Shown: positions 1-9,173, counted from the stretch's first letter. The stretch is DNA of 64,000 nt from Desulforamulus aeronauticus DSM 10349 (GCF_900142375.1 NZ_FRAR01000011.1:62001-126000); one strand, 5' to 3'. Made by a program: numbers and translations. Notes: generated by a model not told the origin, from the letters alone.

Positions 1-1467
1 CTGGAACCGGCAAGCGGGGAACCTTGTAATCACTGCCAAAACTGCCTCGCGGTCAACGAAGGCAATTCGGTGGATGTGGTAGAGATCGATGCCGCCTCCA
101 ATCGAGGTATCGATGAAATACGGGATTTGCGGGAAAGAGTTAAATTTACTCCTTCTACCGGGAGGAGAAAAGTATATATTATAGATGAAGTTCATATGCT
201 AACCGATCAAGCCTTTAATGCCCTGCTAAAAACCTTGGAGGAACCGCCGGGACATGTGGTGTTTGTGCTGGCCACCACCGAGGCCCATAAAGTACCGGTA
301 ACCATCTTATCACGCTGCCAGCGTTTTGATTTTCGACGGATAAAACCGGCAGAGATGGTAGAACGGTTACGGGAGGTGGCCAAAGGAGCGGCCATTGAGG
401 TGAATGAAGAAGCCCTTTGGCTTATTGCCAAGGCCGCCGAAGGGGGCCTGCGGGATGCTCTGAGTATTTTAGATCAGGGTGCTGCCTTTGCGGTGGATAC
501 CGTGACTGCGGGGGACATTCACAGCATTTTAGGGACAGTCCAGCAGGATATCCTCCAAAGCATGGTAAAATTTCTAGCTGATGGTAAAACCGGTGAAGCC
601 CTACAGCTGGTGTCGAAACTGGCTGATCTCGGTAAGGATTTGCGGCTTTTTACCAGAGAAATGACCACCTTTTTACGGGACTTGCTGGTGGATAGTATTG
701 AAGGGCGTGGCACGGGAGAGCAAATCAGCAACGATAACCTATTTTATCTGCTAAAGTTACTGGTGCAAGCTGAGCAGGATATGAAATGGAGCTCTCAACC
801 CGGCTTGGTTTTGGAATTAGCCTTGGTAAAGGCTTCCCGCCCGGAACTGGGTGGTTCCCTTGAGGCCTTAACCCAAAGGGTGGCTGAATTGGAGCGGCAG
901 TTGGCAAGTGGTACTTTGCCTAGGTCCAGGGCACCCGAGATAACCATGCCCGCCGAGCCCAATCCCACACCCACACCACCTTCTCCGAGCAGAACAGACC
1001 CTACGGAAGAAAAAGTACCGGTGACTCCTGTTAATAAAACCATTAAAGAAGGAATTTCCCCTGAGAAAACATCTCTGCACGTCGGTGGGGAGGATGTCAG
1101 TGGCGTGGTACGTCAAGGCTGGCCAGACCTAATGGGGGACATTAAAAACGGTAAAAAACCACTGTGGATTTTACTTAATGAAACCAAACCGTCACTGGAG
1201 GCTCAGGGGAATATTGTAACGCTGTTTTTTGAAGATGATTTTGATGTAAGAAGAGCCGACAAGCCTGAATATAAAAAGTATCTGGAATGGCTGCTGGGTA
1301 AACACTTTAGCGGATCGTGGGAGGTACGCTGTGTGCACGCAAAAAAGCCGCCACTTAGTACACTTAAACCAGAAGAGGACCCGGTATATACTGAAGCAGT
1401 TCGCATTTTTGGCAAAGATCTGGTAATCTTAGAAAATGACCCCAGCGAAACCGGTGGGGTGAAATAA
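1..1467 (+). CDS. dnaX: DNA polymerase III subunit gamma/tau, 5'-truncated by the window edge
   Basis: Clamp-loader ATPase that assembles the sliding clamp on DNA. The reading frame is open from base 1, so the N-terminus with the Walker A loop lies outside the window; 488 codons are visible. Three cysteines of the zinc module (C-x2-C-x2-C, residues 9-15 of the visible part) are followed by the DExH-like IDEVHML motif, LLKTLEEPP, the SRC arginine-finger region (LSRCQRFDF) and the sensor-2 motif GGLRDALSILDQ. A proline-rich linker at about visible residues 310-345 leads to the C-terminal tau domain. It is followed after 18 bases by ybaB and then recR, the usual Firmicute order. An ATG at position 70 is internal, not the true start. 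Confidence 0.96.
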   Translation: MEPASGEPCNHCQNCLAVNEGNSVDVVEIDAASNRGIDEIRDLRERVKFTPSTGRRKVYIIDEVHMLTDQAFNALLKTLEEPPGHVVFVLATTEAHKVPVTILSRCQRFDFRRIKPAEMVERLREVAKGAAIEVNEEALWLIAKAAEGGLRDALSILDQGAAFAVDTVTAGDIHSILGTVQQDILQSMVKFLADGKTGEALQLVSKLADLGKDLRLFTREMTTFLRDLLVDSIEGRGTGEQISNDNLFYLLKLLVQAEQDMKWSSQPGLVLELALVKASRPELGGSLEALTQRVAELERQLASGTLPRSRAPEITMPAEPNPTPTPPSPSRTDPTEEKVPVTPVNKTIKEGISPEKTSLHVGGEDVSGVVRQGWPDLMGDIKNGKKPLWILLNETKPSLEAQGNIVTLFFEDDFDVRRADKPEYKKYLEWLLGKHFSGSWEVRCVHAKKPPLSTLKPEEDPVYTEAVRIFGKDLVILENDPSETGGVK

Positions 1468-1485
1468 AAGGAGGATTTTTACATT

Positions 1486-1803
1486 ATGATGGGTGGCAAT
1501 ATGAATAAGATGATGAAGCAAGTTCAAAAGATGCAGCAGGAAATGGCTAAAATGCAGGAAGAATTAGCCAACCGTACAGTAGAAGCAACCGCTGGCGGCG
1601 GAGCTGTTAAAGTAGTGGCTAGTGGGAAACAAGAAATCGTCAGCATCACCCTAAAACCCGAAGCAGTTGACCCTGAAGATATTGAAATGCTGCAAGACTT
1701 ACTGCTGGCTGCCGTTAACGAAGCTCTTCGTCAGTCCCAGGAAATGGTTTCCAAAGAAATGGGCAAATTGACCGGGGGCCTGAATATTCCGGGGTTATTC
1801 TAG
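1486..1803 (+). CDS. ybaB: YbaB/EbfC family nucleoid-associated protein
   Basis: Small DNA-binding protein of 105 residues. It has a methionine- and glutamine-rich N-terminal helix ([19 protein letters not shown]), a central beta region and the C-terminal [10 protein letters not shown] motif typical of the family. AAGGAGG lies 11 bases upstream of ATG 1486. Placement between dnaX and recR is the classical context and makes this the housekeeping copy. Two divergent paralogs occur at about 36.1-36.7 kb. Confidence 0.95.
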   Translation: MMGGNMNKMMKQVQKMQQEMAKMQEELANRTVEATAGGGAVKVVASGKQEIVSITLKPEAVDPEDIEMLQDLLLAAVNEALRQSQEMVSKEMGKLTGGLNIPGLF

Positions 1804-1861
1804 ACCGTCAGGATACTTTGAGAGTCTTTCTAAATTCGGTGTGATATCTTTCACCCCTTGT

Positions 1862-1926
1862 CATCGGCCATCAGCCCTCGACTAAAATCCAAAAAGCCGA
1901 TGGCTGACGGCCGGTGGCCGATAACA
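1862..1926. repeat. Dispersed GGCNNATGGC-type palindromic repeat (family A)
   Basis: The gap between ybaB and recR holds a GC-rich element built from iterated GCCGATGGC/GCCATCGGC words. Its two halves can pair: ATCGGCCATCAGCC on the left and GGCTGACGGCCGGTGGCCGAT on the right. Similar words recur near 14.8, 41.6, 48.1, 52.2, 59.9 and 60.5-60.6 kb, always between or at the edges of genes. Confidence 0.6.
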
Positions 1927-2000
1927 GTGATAAGCACAGTAACCTTTGACTAAGGTAATCCCACGATAACAGATATAATTCCACATTAGGAGGAACCCCC

Positions 2001-2603
2001 ATGCTTTACTACTCCGGTCCGGTGGCTAGGTTGGTGGACGAATTTGCCAAGCTTCCCGGCATTGGGGCTAAAACAGCCCAGCGGTTGGCTTTTCATATTC
2101 TTAATTCCCCACCGGAGGCGGCCCAGAGCCTGGCCAAGGCACTGGTGGAGGTTCGCCAGTCTATCAAACGTTGCAGTTGTTGCTGTAACCTTACGGATGA
2201 GGAGCTATGTCCCATTTGTCGGGATACCACCCGGAACGGCAAGCTGTTATGTATAGTGGAAGAACCCCGGGATGTCATTGCTATGGAAAAAGCCAGGGGT
2301 TTCCGAGGCTATTACCATGTGTTGCACGGGGCTATTTCCCCCATGGATGGTATCGGGCCGGAAAACTTAACCCTGAAGGAACTGTTGAAGCGGTTGCAAA
2401 GCGATGAAATCGAAGAAGTTATTTTAGCAGCCAACTCTGATGTGGAGGGGGAGACCACAGCCCTCTACTTAGCTCGGCTGATAAAGCCCTTGGGTATTAA
2501 AGTGACCCGTATTGCCCACGGCATTCCTGTTGGCTCAGATTTGGAATATGCCGATGCCATGACTCTTAACAAAGCTCTAGAGGGCCGAGGGGAGTTTGGG
2601 TAA
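2001..2603 (+). CDS. recR: Recombination mediator protein RecR
   Basis: RecFOR-pathway protein that helps load RecA on gapped DNA. It is 200 residues, the standard length. A helix-hairpin-helix is at about residues 10-30 ([15 protein letters not shown]), a four-cysteine zinc finger at about 57-72 ([16 protein letters not shown]), and a Toprim domain follows ([27 protein letters not shown]). AGGAGG stands seven bases before ATG 2001. It is separated from ybaB by a repeat-containing gap, and bofA follows as in Bacillus. Confidence 0.96.
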   Translation: MLYYSGPVARLVDEFAKLPGIGAKTAQRLAFHILNSPPEAAQSLAKALVEVRQSIKRCSCCCNLTDEELCPICRDTTRNGKLLCIVEEPRDVIAMEKARGFRGYYHVLHGAISPMDGIGPENLTLKELLKRLQSDEIEEVILAANSDVEGETTALYLARLIKPLGIKVTRIAHGIPVGSDLEYADAMTLNKALEGRGEFG

Positions 2604-2666
2604 GTATTTTACACGTTCATGAAGTATAAGAAAAACTAATAATTTTAGTCATAAAGTTTGTCCAAG

Positions 2667-2698
2667 CCCTCTATATTTCTATAGGGGGTATTTTTTTG
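2667..2698 (+). terminator. Probable intrinsic terminator after recR
   Basis: CCCTCTATA pairs with TATAGGGG around a short loop and is followed by a run of seven T. It lies between recR and bofA, so bofA may have its own promoter or depend on read-through. The preceding 2618-2640 stretch (AAGTATAAGAAAAACTAA) looks like a fragment of dispersed repeat family B. Confidence 0.55.
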
Positions 2699-2725
2699 GT
2701 TTTGTAAAAAGGGGGGGGAATTACA

Positions 2726-2989
2726 TTGGAATGGAAGACTGTCATACTAAGTACACTGGGTCTCCTTGGCCTGTATTTGTTTGGGACAATCTTTGCCCGT
2801 CCATTGGTTCTGGTTGGCAAGCTAGGACTGTCTTTGGCGGTGGGTGGTCTCCTATTGGTTTTAGTTAATTTAGTTTGCGGCGGACTAGGTATACACATTG
2901 CCATTAATCCCATCACACTCCTCACCGCGGGGATTTTACAAGTACCGGGAGTTGTTCTCCTGGTATTAGCCAACTATATCATTCTATAA
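2726..2989 (+). CDS. bofA: Pro-sigma-K processing inhibitor BofA-like membrane protein
   Basis: 87-residue integral membrane protein with about three hydrophobic segments, starting at TTG 2726 seven bases after a GGGGGGGG Shine-Dalgarno tract. In Bacillus, BofA holds the SpoIVFB protease inactive in the outer forespore membrane until forespore signalling permits sigma-K activation. Length, hydrophobic layout, the NPITLLTAGILQVPG segment near the C-terminus and the position directly after recR all match BofA. There is no in-frame ATG at the N-terminus. Confidence 0.85.
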   Translation: MEWKTVILSTLGLLGLYLFGTIFARPLVLVGKLGLSLAVGGLLLVLVNLVCGGLGIHIAINPITLLTAGILQVPGVVLLVLANYIIL

Positions 2990-3179
2990 ATAACGATATA
3001 ATAATTTTTAGCATTCGGCTAAGTAAAGCTTTATTCCAGTCGGCAGCAGGATAATACCGTTCAAGGGGTGGAGCAGCCTTTTTGGCCAATGGTAAAATCC
3101 TTTATTTTAGCGGTTAACATCCCTTAAATGACGTTTCGCCGAGCTATCAAAAATGGAACGTTAACAGTTGTTCTAGCCT

Positions 3180-3229
3180 GTTAAATTGTTTAACAAATTG
3201 TTGACTTCCCTAAAATTAACCTATATACT
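3180..3229 (+). promoter_or_regulatory. Sigma-A promoter of the kor operon with an adjacent inverted repeat
   Basis: TTGACT (3201-3206), a 17-base spacer and TATACT (3224-3229) form a near-consensus promoter. Just upstream, GTTAAA-TTG-TTTAAC (3180-3194) is an inverted repeat resembling clostridial Rex operators (TTGTTAA-N4-TTAACAA) but with one base more between the half-sites. Downstream, CGGGATAT and ATATCCCG (3243-3264) can form a leader hairpin. The Rex assignment is only a guess. Confidence 0.7.
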
Positions 3230-3344
3230 GAGGAAAGGAACGCGGGATATGGCTTAATATCCCGGTTCTTGCTATTTACAGGCCTTTTAGGAATTTTCTG
3301 AAATGGATAAACTAAGTCAACAAAAGAGTGGAGGTGGTTGCACC

Positions 3345-4010
3345 ATCTCGAAGAGAATTGTTGAGGCTTACGTTGGCGAATATGCCAGCGGCAAAAGCGA
3401 AGTGGCAGTAAACCGGGCCTTAGAATTGTCTCGTGACGGCCGAAAGGTCAACTTAGTAGACCTGGACATTGTTGAACCCTGTTATACGCTACGTCCTATT
3501 AAAAAAGAACTGGAATCTGCAGGTATGACAGTCTTAGCCTGGGAGACTCGGGATACAATAGGACTAGGAGAAGCAGGAAATATTATTAAGCCTGAGTGTA
3601 GGTGGGCATTATACCGTGAAGGGGATGTTATTTTAGACATCGGCTACGGAGTTGAGGGTGCCAAAACCCTAAACCTACTGGAAGGTGTAGACGAAACCCC
3701 GGAAATGCAAATTTTTGCTGTTATTAATGTCAAAAGGCCCATGACATCTACCGTACCAGAAATACTTGACTACATAAAAGAATTGGGCCCTATTGACGGC
3801 TTAATCAACAACACCCATTTGGGTGACGAAACAACCCCGGAGGTTGTTGAAGAAGGTGCCCGTATGGTCACAGAAGTTTCTAAAATTCTGGGAATCCCGG
3901 TGGTGGCTACCACTGCAGATCAGGAGGTTGCTAAAAAAATCGGTCAGCAGGATGTGATGGGGAACCCCGTACGACCATTGACTCGATTTATGCCGCGAAC
4001 CTTCTGGTAG
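3345..4010 (+). CDS. P-loop (CobQ/CobB/ParA-like) protein leading the kor operon
   Basis: About 222-residue nucleotide-binding protein. A Walker A-like loop, GEYASGKSE, sits at the N-terminus, followed by the conserved stretch VNLVDLDIVEPCY. Exact function unknown; the first position in the 2-oxoacid:ferredoxin oxidoreductase operon suggests a role in maturing or supporting that enzyme. The start is odd. GGAGGTGG (3330-3337) is exactly seven bases before ATC 3345, from which the protein reads I-S-K-R-I-V-E-A. The only upstream canonical codon, ATG 3303, has just a weak AGGA ten bases away and would add 14 residues. I chose ATC 3345 on ribosome-binding-site grounds. Confidence 0.8.
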   Translation: MSKRIVEAYVGEYASGKSEVAVNRALELSRDGRKVNLVDLDIVEPCYTLRPIKKELESAGMTVLAWETRDTIGLGEAGNIIKPECRWALYREGDVILDIGYGVEGAKTLNLLEGVDETPEMQIFAVINVKRPMTSTVPEILDYIKELGPIDGLINNTHLGDETTPEVVEEGARMVTEVSKILGIPVVATTADQEVAKKIGQQDVMGNPVRPLTRFMPRTFW

Positions 4011-4094
4011 GACAACCAGACCAACATACAGAATTACCCATGTCTCACAAAGTACCCTGGAATCTTAATTTAATCAGGAGGTGTGGTATCTCTC

Positions 4095-5180
4095 ATGTCC
4101 GAAAAACCCATTACCGGAGAAAAACGGGCGTTTATGACTGGTAACGAGGTAGTTGCCTGGGCAGCCCTGGCGGCAGGTGCCGACATTATGTATGGCTATC
4201 CCATTACCCCTCAGAACGAAATCATGCACTACTGGACCCGTCAAATCCCTAAGTATGGTCGCAAATTCCTGCAAACCGAAGACGAACTGTCTGCTGGTTT
4301 CACCACAGTGGGTGGTGTTTTAGCGGGTCTTAAAGCATTTACTGCCACCGCTGGCCCCGGCAACACCCTGATGCAGGAACCCCTATCCATGGCTGAAATG
4401 ATGAGACTGCCAGTCGTTACCGTCGTACAACAACGTGGTGGCCCATCTACTGCTACTGTTATCTACTCTCAGCAAGAAGTTACCCTCACCACCCTGGGTG
4501 GTAACGGGGAAGGCATGCGTGTAGTTTACTCTCCCAGCAATCACCAAGAACTGTTCGATTATACCATTAAATCTTTCAACACTGCCTGGAAATATCGTTT
4601 CCCCACTTTCGTACTGGGCGATGGCTATCAGGCCAAAATGCGTGAATCTGTAACCCTGTATGATCCCGAGGAAAAGGGTATTACCTTTGTTACTCCCGAA
4701 AGATATGTTGGTAAGCCAGGCACTCCCGGTGTAGACCGTGACCCCGGCCACTACCGTAACACCTATAATACCGAAGAAGAATTATTTGAAGTATTGCAAC
4801 AGCATTTTGCTGATTTCGAAAAAATGGCCCCCGAAGTGATAGAATACTCCCAAGAATCCGTTGAAGATGCCGATGTCATCATCATTGGTCATGGTGTGGT
4901 ATTCCGTGGCGTGCGGGATGCTGTTAAAGAATTAAGAGAAGAAGGTCTCAAAGTAGGGTATTTCCGTCCCATTACCCTCCGTCCCTTCCCGGCAGAGCAG
5001 CTGAAAGCCCTGGCTACCCAAGGCAGAAAGCTACTCATTGCAGAATCCGCTCAGGGTCAATTGGCAAGATTGGTGAAGGATGCCATCTATGGAGCAACTG
5101 CTGAAATTGTTCCGATGTTCCGTCCCGGTGTAGGCATTACCACTGAGCAAATCGTGGCTAAAGTGAAAGAGGTACTCTAA
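4095..5180 (+). CDS. korA: 2-oxoacid:ferredoxin oxidoreductase, alpha subunit
   Basis: Pyrimidine-binding domain subunit of a four-subunit 2-oxoacid:ferredoxin oxidoreductase, which oxidatively decarboxylates 2-oxoacids to acyl-CoA and reduces ferredoxin. Recognisable motifs are YGYPITPQNEI (about residue 35), QTEDELSAGFTTVGG and TATAGPGNTLMQEPLSMAE. The second domain (about 250-360) carries DVIIIGHGVVFRGVRDAV. Start taken at ATG 4095 after AGGAGGTG (4076-4083); an in-frame GTG at 4083 overlaps that Shine-Dalgarno sequence. 2-oxoglutarate, branched-chain oxoacids and pyruvate cannot be separated by eye, so the kor name is provisional. Confidence 0.9.
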   Translation: MSEKPITGEKRAFMTGNEVVAWAALAAGADIMYGYPITPQNEIMHYWTRQIPKYGRKFLQTEDELSAGFTTVGGVLAGLKAFTATAGPGNTLMQEPLSMAEMMRLPVVTVVQQRGGPSTATVIYSQQEVTLTTLGGNGEGMRVVYSPSNHQELFDYTIKSFNTAWKYRFPTFVLGDGYQAKMRESVTLYDPEEKGITFVTPERYVGKPGTPGVDRDPGHYRNTYNTEEELFEVLQQHFADFEKMAPEVIEYSQESVEDADVIIIGHGVVFRGVRDAVKELREEGLKVGYFRPITLRPFPAEQLKALATQGRKLLIAESAQGQLARLVKDAIYGATAEIVPMFRPGVGITTEQIVAKVKEVL

Positions 5181-5215
5181 GAAATTTCTTCTCAATTAAG
5201 GAGGGAGGTTCCCAC

Positions 5216-5989
5216 ATGTCTGTGTCTCCACAACCTGCCATGCCTAAAAGCTGGCGTGTAGAAAGCAAACCCCATAAATTTTGCCCCGGTTGCGGCCATG
5301 GTCTGGTGTTAAAGTGCCTGGGCGAAGCCATAGATGAACTGGGTATTCAAGATAGAGTTGTTTTTGGCTGTGACATCGGTTGCTCTCTGTTGTCCTGGGA
5401 TTTCTTTAACTGCGACAGCGTGCAAACCCACCACGGACGTACTACTCCGGTGATGACCGGTATTAAGCGTGCTAATCCCGACCTCATCTGCATTGCCTAT
5501 ATGGGTGATGGCGGTGGTTATGCCATCGGTATCGGCGGTATTGTGAATGCTGCCGCTCGTAACGAAAAGGTAACCGTATTGCTGGCCAACAACACTGTAT
5601 ACGCCATGACTGGCGGACAGATGTCCCCTTGCACCATGCCCGGACAAAAGGTTGAAACCGCTCCCTATGGACGTGATCCCGAAGCAACCGGGATGCCCAC
5701 CCAAGGACCGGAAATGATTTCCGCCATCACTGGCGATGGTGCTTATGTGGCCCGTGGTACCACTGCTAACATGAGACAGCTAAAGGGTTACATTAAGAAA
5801 GCTCTGCAAACTCAAATGGAAGGCAAAGGTTTCTCCTTTGTCGAAGCATTGGCAGCCTGTCCTACCAACTGGCGCACCAATGCTGAGAAGACTTGGGCCT
5901 TCGTAGAAAAAGAAATGCCTCAGTACTACAAAGTTGGGGAAAAGAAAAACCCCTTCGAGGAGAAAAAGGAGGCTCAGCAGAATGGCTAA
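5216..5989 (+). CDS. korB: 2-oxoacid:ferredoxin oxidoreductase, beta (TPP-binding) subunit
   Basis: 257-residue thiamine-diphosphate subunit. The N-terminal CPGCGHG motif contributes cysteines for a cluster. The TPP-binding signature is GDGGGYAIGIGGIVNAAARN followed by LLANNTVYAMTGGQMSP at about residues 97-140. A Shine-Dalgarno GGAGG lies seven bases before ATG. The stop codon overlaps the start of the gamma subunit by eight bases, implying translational coupling. Confidence 0.93.
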   Translation: MSVSPQPAMPKSWRVESKPHKFCPGCGHGLVLKCLGEAIDELGIQDRVVFGCDIGCSLLSWDFFNCDSVQTHHGRTTPVMTGIKRANPDLICIAYMGDGGGYAIGIGGIVNAAARNEKVTVLLANNTVYAMTGGQMSPCTMPGQKVETAPYGRDPEATGMPTQGPEMISAITGDGAYVARGTTANMRQLKGYIKKALQTQMEGKGFSFVEALAACPTNWRTNAEKTWAFVEKEMPQYYKVGEKKNPFEEKKEAQQNG

Positions 5990-6545
5990 AGCTGTAAAAA
6001 TCTGCTTGGCCGGTGAAGGTGGCCAAGGGGTTCAATCCGTAGCAGAAATTATTGCTGCTGCTGCCAATGCCGAAGGCCGTGAGGCCCTCTATATTCCAAA
6101 CTTCGGTGTGGAACAACGGGGTGGTGTATCCATCGCGTACCTGCAAATCGATGATAAAGCCATCGGTGCACCCAAGTTTGACAAAGCCGATATTCTGGTT
6201 GCCTTAAGCGATCGTGCTGTACGTCGTTGCAAGCAATATATTGATGCCAACACCGTATACGTTTACGATACCAGCATCGAAGGCGTGGAAGAAGATCTGC
6301 CCAAAGAAGGCGAAGCCAAGAAAGTACTGGCTATTCCCGCTCTGGAAATTTCCAAAAATGAACTGCACCCCCGGGTATTTAACATTCTGATCATGGGTGC
6401 TGTTATCGGAGCTACCAAGGTAATTCCTGTGGAAGCTGCCAAGGCTGCCATTGAGAAGAAGCTGGGCTATAAATTCGAACAAAATCCCAAGCTGCGCGAA
6501 CTGAACTTCAGTGCCATTGATCGTGGCATTGAATTGATGGAATAG
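5982..6545 (+). CDS. korC: 2-oxoacid:ferredoxin oxidoreductase, gamma subunit
   Basis: 187-residue CoA-interacting gamma subunit with the family's glycine-rich start (CLAGEGGQGVQSVAEII) and the NFGVEQRGGVSIAYLQID motif. ATG 5982 was chosen because AAAGGAGG ends nine bases before it, although the frame stays open upstream to 5934. It overlaps the end of korB by eight bases. The ferredoxin subunit follows 12 bases later. Confidence 0.92.
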   Translation: MAKAVKICLAGEGGQGVQSVAEIIAAAANAEGREALYIPNFGVEQRGGVSIAYLQIDDKAIGAPKFDKADILVALSDRAVRRCKQYIDANTVYVYDTSIEGVEEDLPKEGEAKKVLAIPALEISKNELHPRVFNILIMGAVIGATKVIPVEAAKAAIEKKLGYKFEQNPKLRELNFSAIDRGIELME

Positions 6546-6557
6546 GGGGGGAACATC

Positions 6558-6803
6558 ATGGAATTCAAAGGTCGTACCCTGGAACACACAAAAGGTTACT
6601 GGACTCTCTTCCCCGGTCTTTGCAAGGGCTGTGGTCTGTGCATCCAGAAGTGCCCCAAAAAGTGCATTTCCTGGTCCAAGGTTTTAGGTGTATATGGCAC
6701 CCCCTCGGTAGAATCCACTGACGAGTGTATCGCCTGCGGTATCTGCCAGATGGTTTGCCCCGATATTGCCATCCGGGTGGATAAGAAGAAAAAAGAAGCC
6801 TAG
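6558..6803 (+). CDS. korD: 2-oxoacid:ferredoxin oxidoreductase, delta (2x[4Fe-4S] ferredoxin) subunit
   Basis: 81-residue ferredoxin-like electron-transfer subunit with two cysteine motifs, CKGCGLCIQKCPKKC and CIACGICQMVCPDIA, each of the C-x2-C-x2-C-x3-C type for a [4Fe-4S] cluster. AGGGGGGG precedes ATG 6558. It is the last gene of the operon; a strong terminator follows. Confidence 0.92.
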   Translation: MEFKGRTLEHTKGYWTLFPGLCKGCGLCIQKCPKKCISWSKVLGVYGTPSVESTDECIACGICQMVCPDIAIRVDKKKKEA

Positions 6804-6833
6804 CCACTAGGTTAGGTTATAGCCTAAAAGCGA

Positions 6834-6868
6834 GAAGCACTCCTTTGCAATGGGAGTGCTTCTTTTGT
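6834..6868 (+). terminator. Intrinsic terminator of the kor operon
   Basis: GAAGCACTCC and GGGAGTGCTTC form a 10-bp stem with an eight-base loop, followed by TTTTG. It lies between the plus-strand kor operon and the converging minus-strand ger operon and could serve both. Confidence 0.9.
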
Positions 6869-6926
6869 GTTTTGATCTTTGGCTTTTTAGGACTTGGCAT
6901 ACCTTTTAAAGGGGGACATAATTTGG

Positions 6927-8021
6927 CTAATGTCTCCCCTCCCGCCGCTGGAGCAGCGCCTTCACCCCCGCTGCCAGCCACAGCAATAGCGGAATACCGT
7001 ACTCAATAGGAAGAGAGTAGGCGGGCCAGTATATTTTGAGAAATTTTTGACTTTCCCCTGCGTCATGATAGATGATCATAGCAATGCTTATGAGCAAAGC
7101 ACCCCCAGGCAAGACCAGGGGTCTATAGTCATCCATTTTGGACCAGTGGGCAAAGCCCGTCACGAAAGCATAATAACAGATAAAGAATTTGGCAATGGCA
7201 AAAATAAACCAGGTCATGGAAAAGGGGATTAATAGCAGATTGCTGCCGGAGATAGAGTTAAGAACAGACACGATAGCCATGATTGAACGGGAGGCTCGTT
7301 CAGCCCCGAGTATCGTTATTACCTGTAAGATAATAGCAATAGCAACCACTGTTGCAATAAGTTGACCCTGAATAAGTGGGATAGCAGTTCCTTTTGAACC
7401 TTTTATATTAAAGATTAACATACCAAGGAGTATAAACTCTCCCAACGGAAAAGATGACAGGTAAATACTGGCTTTAACGACGGGAGACCAACCATTCTCC
7501 AGTATAGGGAGCAGATTGTTAAAATCGGCATGGGGTAAGGTAAAGAGTAGTAACAATAGATTGAAAAAAATTGAAAAACATAACAAAAGCCCAAAGGCTC
7601 TGCTAACAGTCTCAAGTCCTAACAAGAGAGCAAAGGCCGTTATGGCCACAACGAAAAAATAAACGATAGGGGTAGGGGTTTCCGCAAGCATGACTACTCC
7701 AACAAAATCCCCTATATTATGCAATACCAAAACACCCAAGTGGAAGGCAAACCAAATAAAGAGTAACCCGAGAATTTTCCCCGGTAGACCCAGAATGGAA
7801 GCGCTATATTGTACTAAGGACTGACCGGGGTAGAACCTATTTAGTGAAGACAGGATGAGCAGTAAGACTATGCCTGGAGCACATCCTAATACTAGGCTTA
7901 AAATGGCACTTTGGTTAGCGTATTGAATTAAAATGCTAGGAATGAACAATAGTGTTGTTCCAATCCCCAAACCAGCCAGCAACAGCATGCCTTGCCCTGG
8001 GGAAATACATTCTTTATCCAT
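6927..8021 (-). CDS. Spore germination permease, GerAB family (first of two)
   Basis: 364-residue polytopic membrane protein of the APC-superfamily GerAB type, the ligand-binding B subunit of GerA-class germinant receptors in the inner spore membrane. About ten hydrophobic segments are visible. The GQ near the N-terminus, RFYPGQSLVQYS and the C-terminal LPIEYGIPLLLW motif are shared with the adjacent paralog. Start chosen at ATG 8021, six bases after AGGAG; an upstream TTG (8027) would abut the Shine-Dalgarno. Last gene of the ger operon. Confidence 0.9.
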   Translation of the reverse strand: MDKECISPGQGMLLLAGLGIGTTLLFIPSILIQYANQSAILSLVLGCAPGIVLLLILSSLNRFYPGQSLVQYSASILGLPGKILGLLFIWFAFHLGVLVLHNIGDFVGVVMLAETPTPIVYFFVVAITAFALLLGLETVSRAFGLLLCFSIFFNLLLLLFTLPHADFNNLLPILENGWSPVVKASIYLSSFPLGEFILLGMLIFNIKGSKGTAIPLIQGQLIATVVAIAIILQVITILGAERASRSIMAIVSVLNSISGSNLLLIPFSMTWFIFAIAKFFICYYAFVTGFAHWSKMDDYRPLVLPGGALLISIAMIIYHDAGESQKFLKIYWPAYSLPIEYGIPLLLWLAAGVKALLQRREGRH

Positions 8022-8054
8022 CGACAACTCCTGATGTGAATTTGCAGTTTTATG

Positions 8055-9146
8055 TCATAGTTGGTTGGTCGGTTTTAGTCTACTTTTAATTACAGCTGCG
8101 ACCCATAGCAGTAGGGGAATGCCAAATTCAATGGGTAGGGCATACACCGTCCAAATGGAGCTAAAGGTAGCTTCTTCGATAGCATTTTCAAAACTATAGA
8201 TGCCGAGTACCATGAATAATGCACCGGCTGGTAGGATCAGTGGTTTGTAATCTGATAGTTTGGCCCAGTGAGCAACGCCGGTAACAAAGGCGTAATAGCA
8301 TAAAATTAATTCGCTAACGGAAAAGACAAATCCGTTCAGTGTTAGGAACGGTAATATTATACCGCCTCCGGAGACAGTATTTATAGCTGCCGCTATGGAG
8401 TATATACTGCGGGAAGCCCGCTCCGGCCCAAGGGTAACGATGGCTCGTTCTATAACTAAAAACAGGATGAATATAGCAAAGATAAACCCGGAGGATAGTT
8501 TTGCACCAATTCCCCGCAAATTCTTAACTTGGTAGATAATCATGCTAAAAAGAACGAGTGCTTCCCCCACAGGAAAGGCAGTAAAATTTAAGCCGGCGTG
8601 GATAACCGGTAATACACCATTGCTTAAGATAGGCAGTAGCTTTTCAAAGTCAGCATTGATCATAGAGAAGACCTGTATTATAAGTGCCAGAATAATCGTA
8701 AAAGGAATTAGCAAACTAAAGGCTCGGGCCATGACCTCAAGGCCCAATTTGATACCATAAGCGCACAAGAGGATAATAAAAAAGTAAAGGATTGACGGGG
8801 GGGTTTCAAATAAAATAATGGAAGTAAGAAAATGTACCATACTACGCAAATTAAGAGCTCCTAGAAATAAAAAAAACCAAAGCATGAGTAAGCTTAGAAA
8901 GTACCCTGGCAACCCTAGAATCGAGCTGCTATATTGCACTAGGGATTGGCCGGGGTACATCTTATTAAGGGAAACCAGCAAACTAATGAGCACCAGGCCA
9001 GGAATTGTACTTAGCCAAGGGGCTAGCCAGGCATCTTGTTTGGCTATCACAATGGTAAGGGAAGGAACCAGCATCAGGGAGATGCCTATTATAGAGCCTA
9101 TTAGTAAGAAAATACATTGTCTGGCAGAGATATATTCCTTTTCCAA
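8055..9146 (-). CDS. Spore germination permease, GerAB family (second of two)
   Basis: 363-residue multi-pass GerAB-type B subunit, clearly paralogous to its neighbour (MYPGQSLVQYSSSILGLPG and LPIEFGIPLLLW recur). It starts at TTG 9146, seven bases after GGGAGGGG. Two B subunits downstream of single A and C genes suggest that the receptor can form with alternative ligand-recognition subunits, or needs both. Confidence 0.9.
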   Translation of the reverse strand: MEKEYISARQCIFLLIGSIIGISLMLVPSLTIVIAKQDAWLAPWLSTIPGLVLISLLVSLNKMYPGQSLVQYSSSILGLPGYFLSLLMLWFFLFLGALNLRSMVHFLTSIILFETPPSILYFFIILLCAYGIKLGLEVMARAFSLLIPFTIILALIIQVFSMINADFEKLLPILSNGVLPVIHAGLNFTAFPVGEALVLFSMIIYQVKNLRGIGAKLSSGFIFAIFILFLVIERAIVTLGPERASRSIYSIAAAINTVSGGGIILPFLTLNGFVFSVSELILCYYAFVTGVAHWAKLSDYKPLILPAGALFMVLGIYSFENAIEEATFSSIWTVYALPIEFGIPLLLWVAAVIKSRLKPTNQL

Positions 9147-9173
9147 AGAAAAGCCCCTCCCCTCTATTTTGGG

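Noticed and set aside
3045-3065. ATACCGTTCAA (also at 35034 and 42445) as a regulatory motif
   Set aside because: Only three 11-base occurrences in unrelated contexts; too little to support a function.
5934-5981. Upstream start of korC at 5934
   Set aside because: It would add a Lys/Arg-rich peptide encoded inside korB; AAAGGAGG points to ATG 5982.
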